Notes: generated by a model from the sequence alone, not told the origin. 63,209 bases of DNA from Protostelium mycophagum (GCA_002081555.1 MZNV01002920.1:1-63209); one strand, 5' to 3'; counted from the first letter of the stretch, positions 50,265-61,199 are shown. Program-made: numbers and translations.

Positions 50265-50999
50265 TCAAGATGTTTTATGTGTCTCTAAAAATAGACTTAT
50301 TGCCTCCCAGGCTATCCCCCGTCTCAACCCTGTCTCATCATCCCATGAAGAATGCATTCCCGCCAATTTTCCGGTTTGAATTTCAAATAGTGGTGCTCCA
50401 CTATGCCCCCAATAAGTCCAACAGTCATGTTTCAATGCACCGATCTCCGAATTGTCGTACACATCTTGGTCTTTGGCGATCCCTTTGAAACTCCCTAAGC
50501 TCAGGACAATGACGTCATAGTTCGTTTTCACACCAGGCTCATCTACTTCTAAATCTTCGCTCCCTGGATGGCCGATACACACAAGTTTGGCTCGTGTTTT
50601 GGGTGGGTGTGATGTCTTACTGATGAATGGAAAGGTGTTGATTATTGATGATTGTGCGGCGGTGATCTCGAGTAGAGCGAGGTCTAGAATTGGCTCCCAC
50701 GCAATACATTTTGTCTTCACGATTTGACCAGAAGAGAAGACCAAGAATTTGATCCGATTATCCTCCAGATCTTCTTCAGACTCAGAAATGCAGTGCGCGC
50801 ATGTGAGGATGAGACCTTCTGCTGAGATGCAAATAGCTGTGCCAGCTTCTTCTTGTCCAAAGATCAGGGTGGCATCGATTGCATTCTGAAGGTGCGCACA
50901 GCTGGGTGGGATCTCTATATTATGTGTCTCCAGCCATTTCTTCTTTTTATGAAGTGTGACGAGATCTCTCTTGGAGAGTCCTGTCAATCGTGTGGTCAA
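50265..50999 (-). CDS. trypsin-like serine peptidase, N-terminus unresolved
   Basis: Chymotrypsin/HtrA-fold protease with the full triad in order: His in LILTCAHCISES, Asp in PILDLALLEITAA, and Ser in YWGHSGAPLFEIQTGKLAGM. Other blocks are GTAICISAEG before the His, CIAWEP, and LVCIGHPGSEDLEV. No signal peptide or PDZ domain is visible, so it may be cytosolic or nuclear. The frame is open upstream of 50999 but has no ATG before a TGA. The neighbouring frame upstream reads FSEWDHYREYESIQKT and would join at the AAAA run near 51033, so there is either a short unseen intron or a one-base error. The core is uninterrupted, unlike most genes here. Confidence 0.75.
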   Translation of the reverse strand: MTTRLTGLSKRDLVTLHKKKKWLETHNIEIPPSCAHLQNAIDATLIFGQEEAGTAICISAEGLILTCAHCISESEEDLEDNRIKFLVFSSGQIVKTKCIAWEPILDLALLEITAAQSSIINTFPFISKTSHPPKTRAKLVCIGHPGSEDLEVDEPGVKTNYDVIVLSLGSFKGIAKDQDVYDNSEIGALKHDCWTYWGHSGAPLFEIQTGKLAGMHSSWDDETGLRRGIAWEAISLFLETHKTS

Positions 51000-51145
51000 T
51001 TTAGGTGGAAGGACCTCTATTTTGTCTTCTGTATGGACTCATATTCTCGATAATGATCCCATTCGCTGAACCAATTCCAAGAAAATAAAATAAATAATGT
51101 GGATTTTCTTTTGGACATCATCATCTGATATGAACAAGCACAATT

Positions 51146-54100
51146 TTATGTCTCTGTTGCAGTTGTCTCCTTTTCTTTTTCTTGCCTCTTGAGTTGGTCA
51201 CCAAGAAATGTTGACAAGGCGTCCACATCCATACACAAGATCTATAAATAGATCAGATATTGCGGATTTTCTGGAATTTCTAGGCAGTGAAATGTCGACA
51301 TAAATCTCACCTGGTTTGCCAGGCCTTTTCTCTTCAAGTCTGCAGAAGAGGAGAGGACTATCACGTGTCGACATTGATTAGCACACTTGATGGACAGATT
51401 ATGAGCGGCAGTTAAAATTGGCGGGAAATTTGGTGGTAGCCGAGGGCATTCTGCCTCCTCATCTGGTGTACATTGATGTATCCTTCCATCCTTTATATCT
51501 ACAACGGTCAGTTTCCAAGAAGTGTTGAGTTGTAATCACCTCCCGCGAAAGCGCCAAAAATCTTGTTGCCAATTGTCGACATTGTCGACAAAACTCCCAA
51601 CATGGCAATGGAGTTGCTGTGAACTTTGAAAATTGTCTTTGCCTGCTAAATTCAGTTTGATATATTTCCAGAAATTTGAAAAAGTATTTATGGCGGGAAT
51701 TTTTGTTGATGAGGTTTTACTCACGTGATGCTGTCGCAGCACACTTTGCAGCTTTGCCATTGTAGTGTGTCCCTCTATGATCAAATCTGGTGCCAGAAGT
51801 ATCAAATTTCCTGAATATTTCAATTAAATCGTTCTGGAGTATCTCGTTGTAGATGGATGTTGATAAGATTACCCTCTCTAAAAATAGATTCTTGTCCCAT
51901 GGGCTCAACTATCTTCCTCGCCTGACAACACCTAACACTCTTCAGAATATGTTTGCAAGACAGCTGCTGTGATTATCTGGCAGCTTTGCTGCCATAAAGC
52001 AGTAATAATGCCTTGAAATTCTGCCACTCTTGGCGCCGAAAACCAATTTTGAAATTTGAAGTTTTCGCTTGCGCGCCATTACCTGTCTAAATACTCTGAT
52101 CCGAGAATAAATTTAAGACGGGGGGACAGGACCCTCAAAATCATCAAGGACTGGTACTTGGAAATTTCAGGTAGAACTTTCGGGTCGATCTACAACGGTC
52201 AATGTCGACAGAGACATATTGTCGACAGTCGCGATCTCTCACCACAACGAGATCTAACGGAAATTTCCCGGATTTTAAGTCTGAGGTGAAGTCCGTCCTG
52301 GTGTCCAAAATCGCACCCGCGAAATCGACAAGATATTTCAACATTAGCTTCATCTACAACGGTCAGTTTTTCAATTTTCAAAGGGAAAAAATGTGTTTGT
52401 TTTTTATCGCAGAAAAAATAATAATATTACTTTTTGGTCTTCTGAAAAACCAAACACGGCGAGGCGAAATCCTTCTGCAAACTTATTGCTCGTTGTAGAT
52501 GGTTCTTTCGACGCAATCTCAGTTACTGCAGCTGATGTGTTTGGACACACGCACACTAAAGTACCAAATTGGTTTCCCGCCTAAAACACAATTATAAATC
52601 TTGAAAAACGGTGGAAAACCACATGATTTTGGTTTTTAAGAATTTTTGGGTATAATAAACAATAAAATATTGGTGTGTTATCATTTGATACGTAGACGTC
52701 TACAATGACATATGATATCATGCTTCAAAAATGACGTCACCTTTGGTAATATTACGTCAGGTACGAGACCCCCCATGCCAATATAAAATTGATAATTTGG
52801 CAGAGTCACCACGCAGGGAGCTCTGGATTTCATCATCGTGTAGGCCAGCAGTTCCGAGCTCTTGGAGGGGTCTGGAACGAGTTTTGACACGTCTGTTACC
52901 GTGAAATTTTGTCCGATGGATGCATATGTGGTCCATTGTAGATGCAGAACGGGTGGAAGGTTGAGGCTGGGAAGAGTCAATGAAAATTCAAACTTCGTGA
53001 AGTCAAACTACAACAGGACGTGGAGAATTTTCTCGGAAAACTCACTTGATGATGTTCTCGTCACGTGACAAGAGGGTGAATTGACCCATACTGACTTGTT
53101 GTAGAACGATCTCGCCCCTCCATACACATTTCATCTTCGTCCCATTATTTTGTGCCGGGTATAGTTCGATCTTTTCTTTGGGTGCTTGGAAGTGTCAGAA
53201 CTGAAATTTCCTTGATTTTTCAAGAATCTCACCAAGCATATCAGCTTCATACACGTGCGCCAGGGACAAAGATTCATAATCCACCTGATGACGTCATCAG
53301 AATTATCTTGGAATATTTTGGCGGGAAAAAATCTAATTTACCTCGTTCCCACCGTATATGCATACCGGACATAACCAAGCCTCCTCGGGTATGGTTTCTA
53401 ATTTCGGACGGAGGCAATAAGTGTGGCATCCTCTACCACAATTTTTACCATCACCTGATCACATCAAAAAGATTTCCATGATGATCAGAACATGAAAAAA
53501 AACATCACTTCAGATGAATATATCATCGGACTCAACACATGTGCAGATGTTGAACTTACATAGAAGTATGCGATCTCCATTCTTTCCTAAACGACATATG
53601 GAGCACATGACATCTCTCGGCGCCAATTTTGAATTGTTTTCTGCTTGATCTTCTTGTAATTCCCTCTCACTGCAGGTTCCTGTGATGATTTGGTATGAGC
53701 AGGGATGTACAAGGATAATGCCGGTGGGATGTTCAGACTTTATTCACTTGTTGCTTAATGTGTACATTTCATTTGTTGCAGAGACTCCGATGCAGATACA
53801 CGATATGATATCATCTCAACTCACCTTCTCTTCCGTCAGTGTAGAGAACCCTCCATGTTTGCCCAAAATCTCTGCCAACCACGAGTACTTTGTCTGTCCC
53901 TAAAAGCATCTTCTTCCCCGCCAATTCAGTGCTTTAGACGTATGAGCACGTGTACATATGGGTGACAAAAGGAGTAGCACCTTGTTGGCTCCTCATGGGA
54001 AGCGGATTCAGTGAGTGCTGTTGTTCGCTCTGTGATCTCGACTGTCTGCCCGTTCATATTCGATGGTTGAATAATGGCCGTTTTGAGCTGAACATCAACC

Positions 54101-54306
54101 TCTGGTACAGTATCCACTCTATCATCTAGCTTCTCTTGTGCGGGTGACTGTATCCGCCGCCGTTTCGCCTCATTTTCTGGTATAAAATCATATTGAGAAG
54201 GTACATCAGACTTGGAAATGAAGGTCGTCTCTTTCTGTTCCTCTTCTTTGTCTACCTCCATCCCTTCTCGCAAAGACACTTCTTTGGAGTACGATCTTCT
54301 TCTCAT
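51146..54306 (-). CDS. PHD-finger protein with SPOC-like and BRCT-like regions (tentative)
   Basis: Start ATG 54306 (MRRRSYSKEVSLREGMEVDK) leads a charged region with nuclear signals (EAKRRRIQSP). After TDKVLVVGRDFGQTWRVLYT comes a PHD finger: CSICRLGKNGDRILLC, DGKNCGRGCHTYC, WLCPVC (Cys4-His-Cys3). Next is a barrel-like region that may be SPOC-type (MKCVWRGEIVLQQVSMGQ, LPPVLHLQW, RAPCVVTLPNYQFYIG). The C-terminal third reads like two BRCT units: FAEGFRLAVFGFSEDQK..LVDFAGAIL..LDLVVIDPKVL..LGSEYLDR, and FREGNLILLAPDLIIEGHTT..ILTAAHNL..RHVIVLSSSADLKRKG. The end is KRQEKEKETTATET, stop 51146-51148. Exon phases agree across about 11 introns. The PHD is clear; SPOC and BRCT are readings of pattern only. 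Divergent from the ligase gene. Confidence 0.6.
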
Positions 54307-54367
54307 TGAACGTAAAACTCAAGCCCCATACAACGAGAGACATCCTCTCACTTCTCGGAAAATTTGA
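54307..54367. promoter_or_regulatory. 61-bp shared divergent promoter region
   Basis: The only sequence between the start codons of the PHD/BRCT-like gene (54306, minus) and the FHA-SWIM-ligase gene (54368, plus). Too short for separate promoters, so joint regulation is likely. Confidence 0.55.
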
Positions 54368-57062
54368 ATGGTGGTCCATATAGAGTATCAAAACTCCCAC
54401 AGCTTCTTTGAGATCACAGATGAATTGGTGTTGGTGAGATCTGAACATGTGACATTAATCATCTGATCGTAATTCCAGGGAAGAGGTGTGGGAGTGCTGG
54501 AATCTGTAAAAGACAAGACGTGTTCAAGATCTCAAGCCATGTTAGTCCCGATCAAAAATGGTGTTGATCTGACAAATGTAAGATCCATTATTGTCTCAGA
54601 ATCATGCCTTAATCTCCCCAGCAAGGGAAGAACGTCATCATCCTGCAGAAAGGCAATGAGCGAAGAGAACTCGTGCATGGACAGACGGTAGTCTCTAAAT
54701 TCTCTTCATGATTTGAATTCGAGACAGACGAGGCTCAGCATCGATGACTCTTTCATACTCCCAGGAGATCATGTCTTTTTGGTTTCTAAAGGTGAAGCTT
54801 TTGATCATTTGTACATGTTTTTACATTAAAAGATGGTGAAAAATTGAAAAGAAGACACGAATCCGACAGTGACAAAGAGGACGAATCTTCAAAGAAACCA
54901 AAGGTAATTGATTCTTAATTGACAATCCCTAAAACAAAAAATCGACATTTTTATTTTTTCGCGAAAGTAATGCAAGTCCCTGTTTCGACATTGTTTCAAC
55001 TTTGCTGCATGTCTTGATTCAAAATGATGAGCTTGACGAATGTATAGAAATTAAATGTCCTCGATGATGGAGATAAAGTCGAGTTCTCAGGTCACATCCT
55101 CGATCGTGTCGGCGATGTTTACAAATGTGATTGTGAATCATGGAAATACACACCTGGAGACTGGAAGTTCAAAACTTGTAAGCATCTCTCTGCTTATCTT
55201 GGCGCAGACAGCGAGGCCGAGTGAGTTTCATTATTTTAGAACTGGCTCGTTGTAGTCCTACAATCGAATAAATCCACATTTCCAACTGAAAAAAAACAGG
55301 CGTATTGCAAAAAAAAGGCCTTCAAAAGAAAATTCTGAGTATGCAGAGGATAAAAAAATCAAAAATGTCGAGAAAAATTTCGAGAAAAAATCGAATCCGA
55401 AGAAAAAAATTGACATAGAAAAAATTAAATCGGATGGGGAAGAGAGTAATGGAGATATTTCTGATGGAAAATCTGCCAAAAAGAAAAAGCCGAGACCTGC
55501 GATCCTTTTAGCCAACAAATGGGATGTTGATGTGTGTCATCACAATATTGATTTTTATAACGAAATGAATTTCCAGTTTTTTTATCTTTCAATTTCAAAT
55601 TTTCTAATAATAAAATCTAATCGAAATTTCAATGAGATTTCTTTAGTCTTAAATACTGCAGAAAGACCCAACTGGCTGGTGGATGTCAGAAAAACTTGAC
55701 GGCGTGAGGGCATATTGGGATGGTCATAATATGATATCTCGGCTCGGAAATACTTTTAATGTTCCGGATTTTTTCCGTGAAGAGCTACCCAAAGATTTGT
55801 GCCTCGATGGCGAGTTGTGGATTGGAAGGCGGTGGGTGACTCGTTGTAGATGAAGATTTTTCTCGGAATTTTGATGAAATTCCAGGTGTTTTCAGTCGAC
55901 CGTCTCCGTGGTGAGAACTGGTGGAGGCACAAAACATTGGGCCAAACTGCGTTACAAGAGTGAGTCGAGATATCTTCAAATGAAACACGTGATATCATGA
56001 TGACGTGTACAGTTTTTGACGCACCAAAAGTCAAGGGAGATTTTGAAAAGCGATTGGAAGTAATACAACACTATTTAGACAAAAAGAAAACCAAATTCCT
56101 GAGTTTACACGAACAAGAGGTAATTCCTTCACCGAAAATACATCTTCTACCACTTTATATTTCCGAAAATAATGGAGCTGGGGTTTTTTGGTCATCTACA
56201 CCCAGCCAAATGAGAAAATGAATCCGCACAGAAGTGCGAGAGTAGAGAGCATTTGAAAAAGACACTGGATGCTGTGGAGATCTTGGGTGGTGAAGGATTG
56301 ATGCTGCGGCAAGCGAAAAGTCAGTACGAGACCACGAGGTCCAACACATTACTGAAAGGTACTTCTCCTGATGGTTTGATTTTCCATTGAAATTCGAGGA
56401 GATTGAAACATTCAGTGAAAAACTTCTACGACGCCGAAGCAAAAGTTCTGTCACATCAGCCAGGAAAAGGGAAATTCTCCGGCATGTGTGGGGCTCTGTG
56501 GTGTGACATGGGAAATGGTATCAAGTTTTCCGTTGGTTCAGGGTAGGTCACGTGTTTTTTTGCGGTTACTACCGGCCAATGAGTCAGCTTCATAGTGTCG
56601 GTAGTAGAGGTGCTCACATGCGGTTATTAAGGCCTCCCGGGATGCGATTTTTTTCTCCCGGGAAGCGACAACAAGACAAGCACCAGAATTTCTGTCGAGT
56701 TCTCGTGCAACGAATGTTTTTCTGGTGTTTTTTGGCTTTTGGTGATAAGGCAAACCAAAATCGCAAAAGAATAGAAGATAGAACGTTACTGAAATGTGTT
56801 CACAGAATGTCCACAGAAGACCGGAAGCATCCACCCCCCATTGGTTCTATTATTAATTATCGGTTCCTGGAGCTTACAGATGCCGGGGTCCCCCGCTTCC
56901 CCTCCTTCGGGGGTGTACGCATAGATGCAGAGGTCAGTTGAAGATCGTTGTAGAAGGTCGATTGATTTTAAGAAGTGGCCTCCTGCCAAAGACAAGATAC
57001 CAACCCGAACTCCGCTACAGAGAGAGAATCCCTACACTAAAAAGAAAAAGGAAGAAGAATAA
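54368..57062 (+). CDS. FHA-SWIM-ATP-dependent DNA ligase
   Basis: Three domains in one spliced frame. Exons 1-4 (54368 to about 54800) form an FHA domain of the APLF/PNKP/aprataxin kind: VVHIEYQNSHSFFEITDELV, GRGVGVLESVKDKTCSRSQA, KNVIILQKGNERRELVHGQT, LSIDDSFILPGDHVFLVS. After a basic, Ser/Asp-rich linker comes a SWIM zinc finger (HILDRVGDVYKCDCESWKY..KTCKHLSAYLG; C-x-C..C-x-H). A Lys-rich linker leads into the ligase: motif I SEKLDGVRAYWDG with the adenylated Lys, III CLDGELWIGR, IIIa RYKIFDAP, IV GGEGLMLRQ, V LLKVKNFYDAEAKV, then a compact OB fold ending in GVPRFPSFGGVRID. Stop TAA 57060-57062. The FHA would bind phosphothreonine scaffolds such as XRCC1/XRCC4 homologues. One intron (about 56543-56807) is much longer than the rest. 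Confidence 0.88.
56543..56807 (+). mobile_element. possible MITE-like insert enlarging a ligase intron
   Basis: This intron is about 265 nt whereas its neighbours are 40-70. Inside are an inverted pair (ACTACCG at 56570 region and CGGTAGT about 35 bases on), a direct repeat of CTCCCGGGA-x-GCGA, another inverted pair (CACCAGAA / TTCTGGTG), and outer TTTTTGCG...CGCAAAA ends. These suggest a small inverted-repeat element, but no target-site duplication was confirmed. Confidence 0.35.
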
Positions 57063-57330
57063 ACAATGAAGAGACCTGCTCGTAATGAAAGAGTGTGCGA
57101 ACGCAGCTCAGTGATAGATAGTTGTGCATCACGTTAATTTGATGAATTTCTTCTTTTTGTGTTTTGGGTCGTGTTCGTTGTTGTGTAGGACTCCTGCCAT
57201 GGCTGAGATCCATCTGTTGTCTCCAGGCCAGGTTGCTGATCACAGCGTACTCCAGGAGCATACACAAATAATAAGCCAAAAACCTGGCTTCAGAAGAGAC
57301 AGGTAGATGCAATCAAAATATGATACACAT

Positions 57331-59639
57331 TTATTCTTCATCACCAGCAGCAGAAGGGTTACGAGCCATCTTTTTGTGCCCACTCTCTCGCGATCTTGAT
57401 GCAATGCAGGTGATTGATTTGAGGCTCGGTCTTCTTCTCGTCGTTGATATGGACGAGTTTGTCTCCAATAACTCTTCTCTCGTTCTTGTTACTACATTTC
57501 GTGAGTTTTCTGAGAGATTTCACTGAAAAATGACGGGAAAATCTAAAATGGACGGACCTATACTGTTTGAGGACACAACGAGTTTTAGCTTCCTTCTAAA
57601 AGGGCCATTTCTACTTCGTGATACTGCTCATCATCAGCATCTTCTGATCACTTGTCCAGCACTATAGATAAATACAACCACAGAATAATTGATTTACAGA
57701 CCTGACATCGTCCGTTTTGTTCGTAGCATCTCCTCAATCGAAAATATCCTGAAGTTTTAACATGTAATCTCGTTGAAATCAAGAATAAAAACGCTCACTG
57801 TGATCCTCCTCTGAAATATCCATGTAAAAATAATTGGTGACCTCTTCTTCTGCGAACTCGTCGCACGCGTCGGTGTGGTGACGGGACGACAGTTTCCGAA
57901 ATTTCGCAGGAATTTCCCAGAGAATTGATTCCTGAATTGTACCCGGAATTTTCCTCCTCCTCTTCTACGTCTTGTTCGTCTTCCTCAATCTACAACGGTA
58001 AGATTTTTTTTTTGAAAATTCTAGAGCTCACAATAATCTTCCGGTCTATTTTTTCGGATAAATTACTCATGTAATCGGATAATTTCTCGAGTGTTTGTAG
58101 ATGTGAACTACTCTTGTGTGTCAGGCGAGAAATTTCGCTGAATAGTAGTACATAACGTGGCATCCTTTGAACTACAACGATTCAGAAAAATTGTGGTGAA
58201 AGTTTTTGCAGGATGGTGACGTCATCGGTATGAAAGATGAAATTTCGAGGAAAGTTCAGTGAATATTACCAGGAGCAATAAGATAACTGGGTAGGTGTTT
58301 GGGGTCATTTGCTGGTAGTTGTAGAAAAGATTCCTGTCAGGTTTATTCTCGAACTACAACGAGACAAGATCTCACCTCCAAGAGTTGTAGAAACTCTTCA
58401 CTTTCGCAATATTCTTCGTATGTTTGGTTCGAATTTTCAAAATTATTTATATAGTCAGCGTACATGTCCACCACATCGTCCTATTCAAAATTTGAATTTC
58501 CATTTTCCCGCCAATTTCAAAATTCACCCCAAAATTTTCCTGGAAAAGTGTGTTCAGTTTGCATTCCACCCCCTCCCCAGGCCATTTCTCGAAGATTTCT
58601 TTCAGTTTTCCAAGAAATTTCGAGTGAAATTTCAGTATGCCCTCTATATTCCCAAATAAAATATTCACGCCCTCTGCATCAATACCGTGCTCATCAAAAG
58701 AGGTCGGTGCAGATGAAGGGAGACTCAATCTGATGTCGTATGAGACACTCATTCCTTTACGGTGTATTTCTCGAGATATCTCACCTTCCACTTCGAGACA
58801 AGTGGTCTTCCACCCTACAGCAAAATTTCAACATCATGGGTGTCCTGATCTTCTGCAAAGTTTCAGCATGTCCCCCGCATTTTTAGAATACCTCTTGCAT
58901 TAAGGAGAGTAGAGACACGTAGCTCTCTTCAGATTTAAATAATTCTCGAAGTGCATGCACCCTCGCCCTCTGTTTTCTGGCTACAAACCATGTCAGAAGT
59001 TATTCGGTAACAACCGTGTGACATGCGGCGGAATTTCGGCTCAAAGAACTTCAATGACATCACCTTCTGGGCAAGTCTTCGTCTTTTTTCTCGAGATGAA
59101 CCCTCTGAAGCTTCGTTGAATCTTAGTGGCCATCTCTTCTCGATTGATTGCCACTTGATCGTTGAAAACATCCGTTTTTTTCGTGGTGCTTTTCTGCTTG
59201 GGATTTTTGGGCCGCAGTAACGGCAGAAATCGATCAGTAAATGATTTACTTTTTCTTCTGATCTGCGTTTGGTGAGTTCACCTCTCGCTCATTTTGGAGA
59301 TTGATCACCTTGGACAATCGATCTTGGACTAATTTCATCTTCATTTCGGTCTGTTGGGTTCGGAATTGAAGAGCGGGGCGTTCGTCCTCTGGACATTTCA
59401 TACTTTGGAGCAATAGTGAGTCCAATAAGTCACCTTAATTGCTTAACAATCGAAATGATTAGTGACGCTACCCAAGACGCTAGACTGCGCTTCCAATTCA
59501 GCAGCTGTGGCATCCTCTATACAAGACAGAGGCATGTGTTCCGGTGTGGGATGATGAGTTGTCAAACTCGCAAACGAGACACGCCAGTCAGTTCCGCAGA
59601 TTTTCTTTCTACAACTGTCCAGATTCTGTCAGATTCCAT
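57331..59639 (-). CDS. IQ-motif Rho guanine-nucleotide exchange factor (DH-PH)
   Basis: Activates Rho/Rac-type GTPases. After a helical N-terminal part (CPEDERPALQFRTQQTEMKM, KLVQDRLSK) there is an IQ motif for calmodulin (EEMATKIQRSFRGFISRKKT). The DH domain follows in order: CR1 RVHALRELFKSEESYVSLLL, then GVNILFGNIEGILKFHSKFL, the helix DDVVDMYADYINNFENSN..YCESEEFLQLLEES, and CR3 LPSYLIAPVQRMPRYVLLFS, EISRLTHKSSSHLQTLEKLS. An acidic linker and a PH-like stretch (VIGDKLVHINDEKKTEPQIK) follow, ending SAAGDEE with the stop at 57331-57333. About 14 introns. The start is placed at 59639 (MESDRIWTVV), but the first two junctions are unsure. Some PH exons are not fully resolved. Confidence 0.83.
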
Positions 59640-59917
59640 CTGCCGTCGTCAGGTGAACATGCCAAATAAAAGAAACCCAAGGGACGCCTGATGAAATGCA
59701 GGGGATGTGGTGACTGCCTTTTTTGTTTAGATTCCTCAAGCTCTGCAAAGCATATTGTCTTTTGAAAACTTGACGGATGTATCCTTTGGACGCGTCCAAA
59801 ACCCAAATATTCTCGTTTCTGCGGGGACAAGTGTAGACGGTCGGCCTTTTTCTTCAACAAAAACAGAATTTTTTTGAATATTTATTCTACCGATTTCAAG
59901 ATCATATCCATCCAACA

Positions 59918-60325
59918 ATGTCTTTGCTTCAGGGTGGATTCTGCCTCAAACAAACCAATCTTTTGGCCAAACCCTCCACCACTATCTCATCAAGGGGATT
60001 TCATGTTACCCAGCGCGTTTTAGGAGTCCCTCAGAACAAGCCCTCTCTTAGGGTTAGAAGAATCCGCCATGCCACACAAAGAATGACACCAAAGAGTGGA
60101 GTCACATGCAAGTGTGGAAATACATTACCTGTTCATCACATATGTAAGCCAGGATGCTACAACAAATATGCCTTGCGGTAAGTCTTTTCAGAATATTCAT
60201 CTTTTCGATTTTAGTCGCTGATCATCCCTGATTTTTTTTTCAGAGGAACAGAAAGAGATGATACAGAGGAAGCAGAAATCATTCAAGCATCTGAATCAAC
60301 CACTACAACCACACCTACTCTATAG
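59918..60325 (+). CDS. MRPL32: mitochondrial ribosomal protein bL32m
   Basis: Start ATG 59918 gives a mitochondrial-type leader (MSLLQGGFCLKQTNLLAKPS, Arg/Ser-rich, few acidic residues). The mature part has LRVRRIRHATQRMTPKSGVT and the zinc-binding CKCGNTLPVHHICKPGCYNK, matching the C-x-x-C..C-x-x-C-type ribbon of bL32. A short C-terminal exon encodes RGTERDDTEEAEII and a Thr-rich end; stop TAG 60323-60325. One intron, about 60 nt. Confidence 0.85.
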
Positions 60326-60412
60326 GTCATTTTTCAAGCAACTCACATAAATCAAATCTGTTGGAATGATTTGGCGATCTTTTCAAAATACCCAGAGGTG
60401 ATCTAATTATCT

Positions 60413-61190
60413 TTATTTCTTGGATTTTTTAGAGGATGATCTGGTTTCTCTCGTCTTCTTTGGTGCTGTCCTCTTCCTTGTCTTCTTTCGCTTTTCTTCG
60501 CTCTCTGGCTCGTCATCAGAGATACCTTCATCCTCCTTCTCTTCTGTATCTTCTTGATCAATCCTCTTCAAATTCATCTTCTCCATCTGAGTTCCCTTCG
60601 CTCGACTCCTCCTCTGCTTCGTCTTCTTTGACTTCATCTTGGGCCTCTTTACAGGCCTCTTCTGCTGCTTCTGTATTTTCTACAAATTGCTGACCCTCTT
60701 TACTCTTTTCGAGCTTCTTTTCTTCTGTCTCTGTGCACCATTTGGATAATTTAATTGTTACAGATGAACATACCTTCTTTCTCTTCGTCAGACATCTTCT
60801 CCCACGCTTCTTTGGAAGATACCTCTTTGTTCCTTCTTCGATTTTTGCATTAGAGTCTCCTTCCTTGTGTCAGGAATGTTGCCGCAGATTGTGGAAGAAG
60901 GCCATCTGGAGAACATTGATTAACCACGACTCACCTTTGTTTGCCAGTCTTCCTTCGTCCATTGACTAAGATGTTTCTGTGTTTCGTCTTTCGGTCCAAC
61001 GTATTCACCTCCTTCTTCTTTATATTCTTGTGCGACCAATTGTGCCTTTCTGGCACTCCATTGTCCTGGTGCGCCTCTTTTATCGCCCTCTAAGATCTTG
61101 TGTGATGAGAAGCACACAGGATCGTCAATGAGCTACCCTCTCTTTGATCTCCTCTGAGATCTGGATCGATGATTTCTTGTTTTCAACCAC
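60413..61190 (-). CDS. DUF5872-like basic protein
   Basis: The core reads EEIKERILEGDKRGAPGQWS, ARKAQLVAQEYKEEGGEYVG, TQKHLSQWTKEDWQTK, and in the next exon EEGTKRYLPKKAWEKMSDEE. The G-x-P-G-Q-W-S-A-R-K-A-Q-L..Y..GG-Y..L-x-x-W-T-x-E-D-W-x-T..TKRYLPKKAW pattern is that of the DUF5872 family, found in bacteria, large viruses and scattered eukaryotes; its function is unknown to me. A long acidic/basic tail follows (EAAEEACKEAQDEVKEDEAE, KKTRKRTAPKKTRETRSSSK), ending KKSKK at 60413. The tail suggests a nuclear location. The N-terminal exon before about 61150 has no clear ATG. Confidence 0.65.
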
Positions 61191-61199
61191 CGCAATTGA

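Noticed and set aside
54388-54772. A minus-strand spliced frame (MISWEDYRLSMHEF..LWEF) that at first looked like a small gene
   Set aside because: It is exactly antisense to the FHA exons of the ligase gene, whose plus-strand reading gives a recognisable GRG..CSRSQA FHA core with agreeing phases.
57037-57312. 91-codon minus-strand frame downstream of the RhoGEF
   Set aside because: Lies after the RhoGEF stop, over the ligase 3' flank; no family, no splice support.
59736-59918. Minus-strand frame just upstream of the RhoGEF start
   Set aside because: Protein-like in places but has no ATG and no clear join; it may be 5' UTR.
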